Positions 1 to 13,671 are shown, counted from the stretch's first letter. The stretch is 64,000 nt of DNA from Erpobdella octoculata (GCA_963978895.1 OZ022238.1:26752617-26816616), one strand, 5' to 3'. Translations and numbers: made by a program. Notes: a model not told the origin generated them from the letters alone.

Positions 1-40
<40 letters not shown>
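1..40. repeat. (AT)n microsatellite
   Basis: Pure AT dinucleotide run at the window edge; it probably continues outside the window. Confidence 0.95.
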
Positions 41-44
<4 letters not shown>

Positions 45-1739
45 GTGCAAGCCCACACCTTGTTGCTTTCGTGTTTCACGTGTTGCAGCTGTCCCCCTCT
101 CGTGCGTCTCCGTCTCTATAGCAACGGCGAATGGCGGCCATCTTGGTTCTGCTTGCTTGCGGTGCAATTATTTGCTTTTTTGTGAAGAGCCGAGAGAGAG
201 AGAATGTTACGAATGGAATTATGGAAATTATATATCGATTTTTCACTAGAAACATTACCGAACATTTTAAAGAACATTTCATTGAAGCACACATTCCCAT
301 AATGCATACACATATGCAGTTATATATTGATTACCAGTTTGCAAACTTTATTCTTACAACATAGTTAATTAATTTTTCTCAGTTGTTTCATGTTTATTAA
401 TTTGTTAGTAGTAATCATTATTACAGCTTTGGTTCATTCATATCAGTTATATTGATATGATAAATTAATTAATATAAGTTATGCATTAATATATTTTTTT
501 ATAATTTTTTGTTATTTATTTATATAATGGTAAAGATATTTTGTTTAAATAAATTATTTATTTGTAGTTTTTTTTATAATAGTAGGAATATTTCATTTAA
601 ATAAATAAGTTTCCAGTTTTTTTAATTTTTTGAAAACTTTGCGTATAAAACAAACAAAAATTGAAAAACACAGTCATTTATTATCCGTTTATGATTCTTC
701 GTCTTGCTTAATTTGCACTGTTAATCATTCAAGATAAAAATAGTTTAACTTTAATAGTTTTTTTTAATTTATAGAAAAAAATTGATTTTGATTTCAAGGT
801 CTTTGTACTTGCCTAGCATATCAATTTTTTTAGTTGAAATTTTGTTATCATTTGGAACAAAAACATATATTAGAAGACATTTTTTTGGTTCTGTCTTGAA
901 TAATGATGTCAGGTCAGTTAGCTCCATCAGTCTGATCGGTGTTCACTGATACTTCAAACATAACTGTAAAATCTTTTCTTTCTACAACTCTTTAGGGCTG
1001 GTGGCCTATTTGGATACCAAAATTCTGTAGAGCTGTCCAGTGTGGATAGTTGATGATTCGGTGATGTCTGTCCGTATATTTTTAGGCTAAAACTTAACAT
1101 TTTGAGACAATGTGGCTTACGTGTTCTTCTTGTTGATGACATAGTCTGCACTATGTTTTCTATATTGAGTTTAAGTACTTTTTTATTGTATGTAGAGCTT
1201 AGCTCTTGATTTTGTGTTGCTATCAAAACATTTTTAGTTTCACCTTTAAGTTCAGAACTTCACAGCTATGTAAAATAAAGTTCTTTGTTAATAAATGACA
1301 TGCAAATGTTTTTAAAGAACCGACAGTAAAAACTTTATTTCCATCAACTTACTATTTTTTTGTTTATCTAGCAGAGTTTTCACTATCTTCTTTTTGTTAC
1401 ATTATCAGGTCTCTCATGAGTTTTTAGATATCAGTTTTTTAATTTTTTTGCTAATGATAAAAATTGTAATAATAAAAAGTAATAATAAAATTTTTTAACA
1501 TTTTTAGATCCTAAGTATGCTGTGTTTATTAATTTGTATTCAACCTCATGTTCTATAGAAAAAAATAATCTTATGTCAGCAAGTCAAAACAGCAAACTAG
1601 TCTTGTAGTTCCGTGTTTTTTTTTAAATTAAACAGAAATACAAGTTTAATATTTGTCAAGCCATTTTTATTTAAAAGTGTAAACGTTTTTAACTATAAAA
1701 AACAACTGAAAAAACGCTGACCGCTTTTTTAAAGGTATG
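41..1739. other. AT-rich interval, no gene recognised
   Basis: After a short GC-richer patch (41-200) the sequence is AT-rich with many homopolymer runs. Small ORFs on both strands have no motif I recognise. I see no tRNA, TIR or LTR here. Confidence 0.5.
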
Positions 1740-2400
1740 TTAGCAAAAAATGGAAGGGTAGTTGAAGGGTTGGTTATATAATGTAGAAAAAGTGAAACTT
1801 AATTCTTGTGATAAAATTGAAAAATTAGGAGTTACATTTCAGAGCTCACTAACATTTGTAGATCAAATTTATGAAATAACTGATACAAGTTTTTCACGGC
1901 TGGGTTTAATTTATCAAATTTTAAAAAATTGAAAAAAGATTCTTTTATATTAATTTATAAAAATTTAGTTAAATTCAAATTGGAGTATGCAGTTAGTGTG
2001 TGGTCGCCTTGGAAGAAAAAAACATAGAAGCTATTGAAAGAGTCCAGAAAGAGCAAAAAAATGGTCAAGGCATTAAAGGGGTTGAAATATAAAGTCAGGC
2101 TGAAAATTTTGAAGCTTTCTTGTTTAAAATACAGAAGACTGAGGGGGGACCTGATCATGATCTAAAATTTCATTCAAAACAAAGAAGGACTTTTGTGTTT
2201 TCCCAATATAAAATTATCAGAAGAAAGAAAAACGAGAGTTCAAAAATTCAAAATGGAAACACAAAAAAAATAATGGAAATTATAGAAAATGTTTCTTTTT
2301 AATCAGCACTATTGTAATTTGAAACAACCTTCCTGTGGAAATAATAGATGCCAAAAATGTAAATGATTTTAAAAGACTAATCGGTTGTCATTTTGAACAT
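1740..2400 (+). pseudogene. CR1-type non-LTR RT, C-terminal remnant
   Basis: No long ORF survives. Frames pieced together by eye show the order typical of the post-catalytic part of a CR1/Jockey-superfamily RT: LGVTF, then EYAVSVWSP near 1985, ERVQK near 2040, a segment like KALKGLKYKVRLKILKL near 2065, and RRLRGDL near 2135. The same order is far better preserved in the minus-strand LINE at 53.5-54.5 kb (EYCVQAWSP, EKVQRRATK, RRSRGDL), which supports the call. The YADD catalytic box is absent because the copy is truncated upstream. Several stops and frameshifts make it non-coding. It ends shortly before the (TA)n tract at 2444. Confidence 0.7.
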
Positions 2401-2439
2401 AAGAATATTATGTATAATTAGAAAATAGATTTTTGTTAC

Positions 2440-2889
<450 letters not shown>

Positions 2890-2904
<15 letters not shown>

Positions 2905-3237
2905 TTACTAAACTACTCCAAAGCGGCCAAAGAATACAATTTGCCTCGTCACGGAGTTAACTTGCGTTCTCCTAAAGATTGTTTGACAGCCAATGACGAC
3001 ACTACTGAACGTTTTGCTTGCAAACGGAATAATAAAACTGTTTATGGTCTACAGCGTGTTAAACATGGATTGAATAATTTACTAAACTACTCCAAAGCGG
3101 CCAAAGAATACAATTTGCCTCGTCACGGAGTTAACTTGCGTTCTCCTAAAGATTGTTTGACAGCCAATGACGACACTACTGAACGTTTTGCTTGCAAACG
3201 GAATAATAAAACTGTTTATGGTCTACAGCGTGTTAAA
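2890..3237 (+). repeat. 174-bp tandem duplication at the start of the PLE ORF
   Basis: The segment 2890-3063 is repeated directly as 3064-3237, apparently without differences. The unit is 58 codons, so the frame is kept. The first 15 bases of the unit also belong to the end of the left arm, so the duplication starts at the arm/ORF junction. Confidence 0.92.
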
Positions 3238-4893
3238 AATGAATTGCTATTATGCTGTAATAAGTTAGATTCGTTGGAAAGGAGTTATTCGTCTCAACGC
3301 ACCGCCTTACTTGATTCATTTTCTGATTTTTCATTGCAAACGGATTTTAACTTGTATATTACTTCTTTTGTTAACCATCTTGATTCTAAAAAAAGATCAG
3401 TCATTCAGAGCAAGCTCTCTCGGCTGTATGGAGGTAATATTTGCTTCAAAGAAAAAGTTAAACATTTTGTGAATATCTCAGACTATACACCTACTCCTGA
3501 TGAACTCGAAATGTTAGAGATGGGTTATAACTGCCACGTTCAGCAAAGATACGACCCTCTGGTAAAGCAAACTGAATTAGAAATGTTGTATCGTAATATT
3601 ATGCGGTTCGTTTCTAATGGTTCTTTAACATGTAATCCGAGGCTCAAAGTGTTCATGGCTCGTGAGGGACATGTCCATCGAAACGACAAAAGAAAGTATC
3701 TTCCTCAGAAACTCGTAAAAGCTGCAAAATCCTTAAAAGAGAATAAAAACATAATTATCAGAAAGGCTGATAAAACCAACACGTACGTTCTTATGAATCG
3801 TTCTGATTACATCCATAAAATCAATGTTATTCTTCAAGATACTAATAAGTTTAAGAAAATCACTTCTAGTTCTTTGGACGATCTCAAGAGAAATGCCAAT
3901 AGATTGATTTCCATTGCTAACTCACAATTACGTCCAGACACTCGGTTTTGCCAGATCATAGGCGAGTACGGCCCTGCTTATATTTACGGCAACATAAAAA
4001 TACATAAAAACGGATTTCCATTAAGACCTATAATATCGCAGTGTCCTACTGCTGTATATTCTCTCTCAAAATCTATTAATAACCTGATCTCTCCATATTG
4101 TCCATCAACATACAGTTTAAAATCTACCTCTCAGTTTATCGATTTAATAAGAAGTTCTCAACCATCTAATGGCATTATTGCATGCTTGGACGTGGAAAGT
4201 CTCTTCACAAATGTACCGGTATTTGAAACTATCAAGATAATTTTAAATTACGTTTACCATAACAGCAACCTTTCTCCTCCTTCTCTTCAAGAAAGTGTCT
4301 TGTCCGATTTATTGCGCTTACGCACCACTGAAGTTCCGTTCACTGGCCCCGACGGTGGTCTCTATGTACAGGCCGACGGTGTGGCTATGGGATCGCCGTT
4401 GGGTCCTACATTTGCAGGATTTTATATGGGACATTTGGAGAATAAAGTGTTCAACGGTATTCTTCAACAACCACATCTGTATGGACGATATGTCGATGAT
4501 ATTTTTGTCTGTTGCCGCGACATTTCCGAACTAATGGTTTTGCGTGATACTTTTGAGGAACATTCTGTATTACATTTCACGTTTGAATTGAGTGACATTA
4601 ACCGGCAGTTACCATTTCTGGATACGCTCGTCTCTCAGTTTGAGTCCGGTCTGAAACTGAGTGTTTATACGAAGCCGTCTTCGACTGGAGAGACTTTAAA
4701 TGCACTTGGATATTGCCCAGATCATTATAAAGTTAATGTTATCAATAACTACCTACACAGAGCCTACCGTGTTGCAGAGAATTCGATTGAGTTTGATCGC
4801 GAGACTCAAAAAATTAAAACTTTACTGGTGAACAATATTTTTTTTTTTTTTTTTTTTATAATAGTTTATAGTCCTTTACACCAAGTGTTTTAA
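2896..4893 (+). CDS. PLE reverse transcriptase, interrupted by a SINE
   Basis: RNA-dependent DNA polymerase of a Penelope-like retroelement. The open frame starts with a TTG codon after an in-frame stop, so the true start is unknown. The first 116 residues are a two-fold 58-residue repeat. RT motifs in order: RPIISQ (about residue 376), motif A ACLDVESLF with Asp near 432, motif B GVAMGSPLGPTF near 495, and motif C YVDD near 532-535, followed by LPFLDTLV and YTKPSS. All catalytic Asp residues are present. From 4838 the frame runs into the SINE and ends in a stop at 4891-4893; the last 19 or so residues are insert-derived. The original protein continued into the GIY-YIG segment at 5018. That segment is in the same frame because insert plus duplicated site is 192 bp, a multiple of three. 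Confidence 0.88.
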
Positions 4894-5017
4894 GACTGAA
4901 ACGGCTGTGTCAGAAGCACCTAAGTACTACCAGTCGTGGATCATAATTTGATCCTTTTAACTTTTCCCTCCTCCTTTCTCCAGGCTTGGGACTGGCTTGC
5001 AAAAGCAAGGCGGAGTT
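4838..5017 (-). mobile_element. SINE-like retroposon (copy 1) inside the PLE ORF
   Basis: A T-run on the plus strand (poly(A) on the minus strand) followed by about 160 bp. It is flanked by a perfect 12-bp direct repeat TGGTGAACAATA at 4826-4837 and 5018-5029. A second copy of the same body lies at 36370-36534 with its own TSD. I see no convincing Pol III box A/B, so it could also be the 3' end of a LINE. It carries the stop that terminates the PLE RT. Confidence 0.85.
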
Positions 5018-5976
5018 TGGTGAACAATAATTTTACAAACACTGAAATAGATAAAACTATACAGGTGTTTTTGGACAAAAAGCTCGCAAATACTATGGGA
5101 GTTGTTGCTGATTGTGGAAAAAAACTTCCAATAGCGTTATACTATGGAGCCCAAGTGCATGGAGGACTGGAGACTGATGGAAAGGTTCTTAAAGATATTA
5201 TCTCAAACAATGTCCTTGTCACTTCTCCTGATACCCACCAGTTAAAAATAATAATCTACTACAAAACTAAAAAAACTCATCAACTAGTTATGAAAAATAA
5301 TCTGGCTAATTCTAATTTTCTCAAGAGAACCAACGTAGTGTGTCAGTTTCAATGCCCTTTCCAACACGATAATAAAACTACTTACATTGGACATACTCGA
5401 ACAACTCTGGCTAGAAGATTGACGATGCACGTTCAGGGCGGGGGTATCCGTGCTCATTTCCTGCGTGAACACAAGGCCATTCCTCTTACAAGATCAATAT
5501 TGAATGAAAATACTACAATACTATCTTCTTCTAATGATATATTGCGGTTAATAATACAGGAGGCCTTATATATACATAGAGAAGCACCTATCATAAACAT
5601 TCAGCGAGATGCCTTTAATCTCACATTAAAACTATTTGGAGATTATAAAACTCTAACTTGTGAGGTCAAAAATATAAAGCCCAAACTTAACAATTCTTCG
5701 GTAAAATTAACTTCTACCTGTACCCAGGGTCCCGAGATTGTCGGTGGAGTTACAGGTTGTGCGACTGATTTTGAATTACACAGTGGCTACAGTGGTGAGC
5801 CCGTTTCCAGTCGTCCCGTTCCAAGTCCTGCCACCGATATCTTTTTTGATGCGGACACTTCATTTTCTTTCTTCGAGCCGTGCGAGGAGCGGTGTGGCGA
5901 TCCTGTTGAAGATAACTTGGATATCGGCCCCTCGTCCATGTCGACATCTGCTATGGATCATGTCGTGGACCCTTAA
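5018..5976 (+). CDS. PLE GIY-YIG endonuclease domain
   Basis: C-terminal half of the PLE protein, continuing the RT frame after the SINE. A CxxxC-type pair precedes the catalytic region (CQFQC near 5342). The GIY-YIG signature appears as TTYIGHT at about 5377-5397, then LARRLTMH with conserved Arg and His, a further H-rich stretch (RAHFLREH), and QEALYIHREAPIIN near 5560, which holds the expected Glu and Asn. In PLEs this nuclease nicks target DNA to prime reverse transcription. The tail after about 5650 is Ser/Thr-rich and unrecognised. The last codon before the stop is at 5973. Confidence 0.85.
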
Positions 5977-6495
5977 AGTGGCGGCGGTGAGAGCAGTAAC
6001 GGCTCTCGACACGAAAGCGTTGGCCAGCCGGTCCGTGACAACTCGTCATCTACGTGCGATCGGGTTTTGGTAGAAACGACATTGTGTGGCGACCGTGCTG
6101 TTTCAGCTGTGCCTGATGAGATTGTTTCGATAAATGAAGCAGTTAATGATGAAACTGTTCTTTTGGCAAGAATGGCTTGTCAGCTCTGCCTTGTGACAAT
6201 ATAATATAACTATGCGACGTCGACGATAACGTTTTGTGTAAAATAACGTGGCATTTTAATTAATTAATTTAATTTTGGCAATTCTTCAGAGATGGTTTCC
6301 GTTTTAACAATGTCATGGTTGCGCGAGATGTGACGTAGATCTGTCGTTTGACAATTAATAGAATTTGCTTTTCGACCGTATTTTTAAATGTATAACAGTT
6401 TTATTATATAATTTATTTTTAATATCTCCCTATAATAAAATAAATTAACATGTCATTCTTGAAAAATAAATATTATTATTTTGTTTCATTATCGG

Positions 6496-7339
6496 CAGTG
6501 ATGGGCACCAACTACTTCAATTGTAGTTACAACTACATGCCAACTACCTCATGACAGAAGTAGTTATAACTACATGTTAACTATTTTAGAAGAGAGGTAG
6601 TTATAACTAGTTTGTTAACTACTACTAAAGTAGTTAACTACTTTCCAACTACTTTTTAACTACTCGTATATTTATAAAACATGTACTGTAAGATATAAAA
6701 ACACAACAACAAAAAATAAGTTTGCATTTAATAATGTTTTTTTAAGAATAATAATGATTGTTAACTAAATATAATAAAAACAAAGTATTTTTAAGCAAAT
6801 ATAATAAAAAAAATATTTTTAAACAAATATAATAAAAACAAAGTATTTTTAAGCAAATATAATAAAAACAAAGTATTTTTAAGCAAATTTTAGAAAAACA
6901 AAGTGTTTATTGATACATAAAGGTTGAATGACAAAGTTCAAAATTTGTTAAAACTGGAACGGCTTTTCAGAAAAACCATACGGTCAAATAAAGTGTCACT
7001 CATTTTGCACCTTGGAGGTGTCAAAATCATACCAGCCATGCTTGGAAGAGTAGTATTGGCTTATATGAAAGCTCATTCTACAAATGGATAATCCTTCAGT
7101 GATTGAACATTCGATGCTTTAGATTATATTTTTAAATTATCTGGCTTTTTAATAATTTTGTTACAGCGCTAAGTCAAAGTAGTTAGACTAGTTATAACTA
7201 CCAAACTAGATCATAAAAGTAGTTATAACTACATGGCAACTACTCAAAAACAAAAGTAGTTATTACTACCATGTAACTACTATAAATGTAGTTATAACTA
7301 CAGTAGTTACAACTACAGTAGTTAAAGTGCCCATCACTG
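6496..7339. mobile_element. hAT-type MITE inside the PLE
   Basis: Terminal inverted repeats CAGTGATGGGCAC...GTGCCCATCACTG with a perfect 8-bp TSD ATTATCGG at 6488-6495 and 7340-7347, the hallmark of hAT transposition. Both subterminal regions are filled with many copies of a near-palindrome around GTAGTTATAACTAC (about 6525-6670 and 7175-7325). The middle (about 6765-6905) has four degenerate copies of an AAATATAATAAAAACAAAGT-like unit. There is no coding capacity. Confidence 0.93.
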
Positions 7340-7368
7340 ATTATCGGTTTTAACTAATTTCACTTTTC

Positions 7369-7672
7369 ATTATTCAATCCATGTTTTGTTTCTTTTCGGG
7401 CTCTGATGATGACAAACTAACTGTCGAAACGCGTTAGCCCTGTTTATAACTTTAAACTTATAAGTTACACCTTTTAGTTTATTTTATTTATTTTATAACA
7501 TAATTGTCTTTTTAAATTTTTTACAAATAAACGTAAATACGGCTGCAAACAAGGAATTCGTTAATAGTCTATCTTCCCAACAACGGGCTTCCCTTCGACG
7601 TTTTGAGTCTTTAGCGAAAAAATTAACAAATACAAAATGGGCAGTTATATTCAATGGAGTTTGCGTACAAGA
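7369..7672 (+). repeat. PLE right arm (inverted copy of 2601-2904)
   Basis: The 3' pseudo-LTR of the PLE, in sense orientation relative to the RT gene. It contains the hammerhead motif at 7398-7440 in the same sense. Confidence 0.9.
7398..7440 (+). ncRNA. hammerhead ribozyme motif, PLE type (right arm)
   Basis: Type I layout: stem I GGGCT (7398-7402) pairs with AGCCC (7436-7440); core CTGATGA at 7403-7409; stem II GACA/TGTC (7411-7414, 7422-7425) with a 7-nt loop; GAAA at 7426-7429; a minimal stem III around the self-complementary CGCG; cleavage triplet GTT at 7433-7435. All conserved core bases are present. The very short stem III is typical of PLE hammerheads, which are thought to act as dimers. 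Confidence 0.83.
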
Positions 7673-7697
7673 AAATATCGTACCGCTATATGCAAGA

Positions 7698-9100
<1,403 letters not shown>

Positions 9101-9171
<71 letters not shown>
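9101..9171. repeat. (TA)n microsatellite
   Basis: About 71 bp of AT dinucleotides. Confidence 0.95.
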
Positions 9172-9174
<3 letters not shown>

Positions 9175-9284
9175 AAAGAAATATGTCGCGACAGGGAAGT
9201 ATAGGTGTACGTACACACTCATTACACCGGGTGACACGCAGGCAAAAAAGAGAGAAGAGAGGAGGGTGACTGATAGATGACAGT

Positions 9285-9453
9285 AGGGGAGTTGCACGGC
9301 GGAGGCAGCTTCTTTCGGTGACAGCCTTGTAGATGGCGGCATATGATTTATATTGGACGGCCACAGCTCGCCTTCTCATTTATAAGATTCGGCATCAACA
9401 ATGAAATCTTGCAAGATTTATTTCTTTCGTTCGTCGTGCACATGCATCGTCGT
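9285..9453 (+). repeat. dispersed repeat, copy of the insert at 12226-12409
   Basis: About 170 bp that match the reverse complement of the insertion in the Helitron helicase. A 30-bp core (gagctgtggccgtccaatat on the opposite strand, and continuing) is also found at 21519-21549 within an L2-like RT remnant. The family is not identified. Confidence 0.8.
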
Positions 9454-11564
9454 TCAAGATGTGATGTAGTCGTAGTTCGGTTATCAGGTGGAATTCGTCG
9501 TTCCTGTTGTCGAAGAGTTTGTATCGAGGATGCCTTCTATGCGAGGCTTATTCGCACACCTGCACTATTTGCCCGGCCATATATACAATTGCATCAATAC
9601 ATATACGCACACAGAATCACATGTTTACACGCATACAAACGAACAAACTTACACAAACACACACACATCTACACATCTACACCAGCTTATACCTACGTGC
9701 AGATGTGATGTTATCATGTTGCTACCTTTGTCAGGGATTACTTTTCAGATTCTGTGACAAAAAATCAGTTGTTGAGTTGACCTGCTGCGTGCTTGTTGCG
9801 AAAAAATTGACCACAATAAATTAATGTTGTTTCAACGTTATATTCATTAACAAATATAAGCTGTTAAAAATATACTTCATATTAGATAAACTTAATATGA
9901 ATAAATTAGTTTGCAGTTTAGGCAAGGTTCTTATAATTCTTCAACTTTTACCATTTCTGTTACTTTTATAAGCAGGTCAGTATGCATCTAGTTATCTTGG
10001 TGTGATTGAAGTGGTATATTTATTTGTACTTGGAAGTGTACATGCATCATAAGGACCATTCACATGCTTTGGAAGACCGGTGATTATGTTGTACATGTCG
10101 CATACTCTACTTCACAACTTATCCCGGTAGTCCGGATGCTGTGTATGGATATCTCCAACAACCGATGGAATCAGTTTGATTCACTGATTGGTTGATTGAT
10201 TGATTGAATGATTGAAATTCCTGAAAAGTTTTATAGTTGTGGAAAATGTTTTAAATTACAAAATTTCATTTTGACTTTTAACTAATTTTTATTGTTTATT
10301 TCACTGAATATAATTCGAAGTGAGTGCTTTAATTTTCCGTATTATTTAAAGTAATCATTTGGTTTTTTTTTCATTTCAATTAATTAAAACTTAAACCCAT
10401 ATTAAATAGATAAGCAGCAAACTCACGATTACTTGCACAAATAAAACTCGTAAAAAGATTATACTTTTTTATATACCTTATTCATATATGCAAACATTTT
10501 CAAAATTGCAAACTCTTGACAATTTTTTTTGCATTCCTAAAATCAGGTGGCACCACATCGGTGAAAGATTTTATAATGTTATGAAAATAATAGAAAAGAT
10601 TCTTGTGGACTAGTAAGTGTTTCAGTTTTTGTTCTAACTAACTAACATTAATGAATAATAATGTTAATTATTAAAATGTTTTGCAAAACAGTACAAATGC
10701 ACTTCATAAAAAATGCGTGTTTGAAGATTATAAAAAAACGGTTTTTAAATTGAGAAGTACAAGCATTTCATATTTATTGAGCATTTTGAATTAGGAATAT
10801 TATATAAATAATTTAATGGCGTATAACAGACGGATCGGGAAACATCAGGATGGATTAAAGAACGAATGGGAGCACTGGTTGATTCGGTTGTATAGCTGTA
10901 TGGGGGTGGCTTCTGTAGGTGGATATATTATTCCATAAATGAAAGAATTGTTTTTTTGAAAAAAGTTAATAAATCAAACTTATTAAACATTTGTAGACTG
11001 TCAAGGATATTAAAAATTAAAAAAAAACGTAGAACGTAGGTCATTGTACACATATGCCTCTAGGTACCTACAGCGTATGCTTGAACTTATATGACCGTAC
11101 ACAGTACCATAGGTATATATATATATTGATATACATAATAGCCCATGTCTGTGTAAGACGTTTTTGTGTGATGCTCTGCTATCTATCTATTAATTTATAT
11201 ATATTAATGATAAATAATTATATATATATATATAATATAATTAAATAACTTAAAAAATTTTTACCTTATGTAAAATAAATTCAAAATATAAAAAATTAAT
11301 AATATTTTTGAATATGTCCTTTCTCCTTTCATTTGTTTTGGAATGCATACGAATGCGAACGATAAAACAGTTTCCATCAATTTCACTTAATCAATAAATC
11401 AAATAAACTTATAAAGCGCCTTTTCCTTTTCTTAAATGCAAAGGCGCTTGCTCTCCAATAAATTCGCTAAATAAAAATGTTCTCTAATATCGCTTTCTAA
11501 AAACTTACTCCATCGCCAAGTTTTTTCTGTGTTATAACTATTACACAGGCAGTAAGCGCCGTTA
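9454..11564. other. interval with short simple repeats, no gene recognised
   Basis: Holds CA/ACAC-rich sequence at 9600-9690, a TTGA-type run near 10190-10217 and short TA runs near 11115 and 11220. An inverted repeat AGCGCCTTTTCC...AAAGGCGCTT at about 11415-11450 resembles a SINE-like hairpin also seen near 44800. No host exon is recognised. Confidence 0.5.
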
Positions 11565-11574
11565 GCCGGGGCAA

Positions 11575-11772
11575 TAAACGGTAAAAGTGCTACTGTACCG
11601 GCAGTTCTGCCAAAACAATTGATCTTTCGATTAATTAATAAAGATGTACATATTTTTTAAAGAATTAGGGTTATGGCTAGAAATAGGGTTAGAATTTAAT
11701 TACATTTTTGGTAGACATACGGCGGGACTGCCGGCACAGTAGCAATTTTACCGATTATTTTTACGGCAAACC
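11575..11772. mobile_element. small MITE with imperfect TIRs
   Basis: About 45-bp imperfect inverted repeats (ACGGTAAAAGTGCTACTGTA near 11580 versus its complement near 11745). The interval is bracketed by a 10-bp direct repeat GCCGGGGCAA at 11565-11574 and 11773-11782. A 9-10 bp TSD would fit a Mutator-like MITE, but the right TIR is not flush with the repeat. Confidence 0.6.
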
Positions 11773-11910
11773 GCCGGGGCAACAGCAGCGACCTTCTTTC
11801 TGCTGTCAAACGACGATTTTTTGCTTCATGGTTTTCTTGCATGTAATGTAACTGAAACGTTAGCAATAGAAAACAAATACAAAGAAAGTTTAAAGTAATA
11901 ATTATTCAAA

Positions 11911-13153
11911 AGTGGGCAAACAGTGCACAGTGGTTTTAAACTTCCTGTTCCACTTCACGAGATCTCTGTTTTTGCAGTAAAAGTAAGACTAAACTCGCCA
12001 GAGGCACAAATGTTTTATCAGGCTTCACTCATCATAATTGATGAAATCACTATGCTTACTAAGCATGGATTACGCTGCATCGATAAAGTTCTTTGCGATG
12101 TCATGCAGAATTCAAAGCCGTTCTGAGGTAAAGTCATGGTTATTGGAGGCAATTTTAGACAGACACTGCCAGTCGATGCAAGAGGAACATAAACAGATAT
12201 CATAGAGTGTTGTATAAAATCTAGGGTAATCTTTCCCACGATGCATGTGTACGACGAACGAAAGAAATAAATCTTGCAAGATTTCATTGTTGATGCCGAA
12301 TCTTATAAATGAGAAGGCGAGCTGTGGCCGTCCAATATAAATCATATGCCGCCATCTACAAGGCTGTCACCGAAAGAAGCTGCCTCCGCCGTGCAACTCC
12401 CCTCCTGTCCTAGGAATTTATGGCAACAGTTCACAAAGTTGGAATTGCTAACTAACATGCAAATTGGAACTCAAAATATTCACAACGACTGACTTCTCAG
12501 TGTTGGATTTGGAAGTTTGCCTTAAATACCAAAAGTTACTGTAAATTCTATCGAGATTCCTCGACAAATATTTTCAGATGAGAATATTATCGAACAGATT
12601 TATGGTAATGATTTGAGAAACATATCCGTTGAAGAACTTTCACAACGTGCGATTTTAGCTCCAACAAACAAGGAAACATTAGAACACCATCAGGAATGCC
12701 TCCACATATCTAAGCTTTGAAGTGCGGAGTAATAATTATGCTTCTACGCAATCTCAACCCCAAAAAAGATTCTGCAATGGAACTCGCCTGATCGCTCGTT
12801 CATTGCAGCATAATTTCATCACTGCTGAAATTGTTTCGGAATGTAATCGCGGTGACACAGTGTTTATTCCCAGAATTGATTTAGCTCCCAGTGACGTCAA
12901 TCTTCCATTCATACTTAAGCGTCGTCAATTTCCCATCATTCCTGCTTAGGCGATGACAATAAACAAATCACAAGGTCAGAGCTTTGAATATGTTGGGATT
13001 TATTTAAATAAACAAGTGTCTTTTTATGGCCAGCTATATCTTGCCCTCTCAAGATCAACAAATCCCCAGTATTTGAAAATATTCAATAATCATTCACTTA
13101 TTCAGGGAAATCTTTTGAAGAATAAGACATTCATGAAAAAATATTGTCTATAG
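11911..13153 (+). pseudogene. Helitron Pif1-type helicase, 5'-truncated and broken
   Basis: C-terminal two thirds of the helicase of a Helitron rolling-circle transposon. The order fits the family: HSGFKLPVP near 11920, LIIIDEITML (Walker B region, IDE) near 12035, GGNFRQTLPV near 12145, a LTNMQ motif near 12445, PTNKETLEHH near 12660, FCNGTRL near 12770, then [19 protein letters not shown] and LYLALSRS near 12955-13055. The Walker A region and all of Rep are missing; unrelated AT-rich sequence lies upstream. Stops occur near 12189, 12490, 12715 and 12948, with frameshifts, and the ORF is split by a 184-bp insert at 12226-12409. It cannot encode an active protein. Confidence 0.87.
12226..12409 (-). 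mobile_element. non-autonomous insertion in the Helitron helicase
   Basis: Flanked by 5-bp direct repeats CTAGG (12221-12225 and 12410-12414). Removing one repeat plus the insert restores the helicase reading (..KSR/NLW..), so this is an insertion rather than family variation. Most of it (about 12238-12409) is the inverted copy of 9285-9453. The edges also read GT...AG, but splicing there would shift the frame. Family unknown. Confidence 0.7.
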
Positions 13154-13259
13154 AAATTTTTAAAAATCTTAGGAAAATTTATTAAATAATTACAAAACAT
13201 TTTCAAGATTTTTTTTCATTCAAATTGACTCCATTTATATCTAAATTTTAATTGTAATA

Positions 13260-13456
13260 TTATAAGTATAAAAATGAATGTTTGTATGTATGTATGTATA
13301 TATATATGCATGTATGTTATTCATGCATTGCTACACCATTCATCCGATCGTAATGAAATTTTCACACAACCTTGAGAGTCAAGGGGAATCAAATATAGAG
13401 AAAAAAATTTGAAATCCGTCACAAAATGAGCGAAGCGGAGCTGGTGAGCGAGCGGG

Positions 13457-13459
<3 letters not shown>
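13260..13459 (+). mobile_element. Helitron 3' region block
   Basis: Directly downstream of the helicase: ATGAATGTTTGTATG repeats, then CCATTCATCCGATCGTAATG followed by AAATTTTCACACAAC, then GAGCGAAGCGGAGC. The same order appears on the minus strand at about 63360-63480, just before another Helitron tail. Such blocks are typical of sequence between the helicase stop and the 3' end in many animal Helitrons. Confidence 0.65.
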
Positions 13460-13553
<94 letters not shown>

Positions 13554-13554
13554 C

Positions 13555-13649
<95 letters not shown>

Positions 13650-13669
13650 CATACATACATATATATACT
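13460..13669. repeat. (TA)n/(TACA)n microsatellite
   Basis: About 210 bp of TA with CATA interruptions, lying between the Helitron 3' block and an inverted Helitron tail. Confidence 0.93.
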
Positions 13670-13671
13670 TA

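Noticed and set aside
954..1226. 90-codon minus-strand ORF
   Set aside because: No recognisable motif, no splice or poly(A) context; could be chance.
12226..12409. Intron in the Helitron helicase (GT...AG edges)
   Set aside because: Splicing would shift the frame, whereas removal of insert plus one CTAGG restores it; an inverted copy exists elsewhere.
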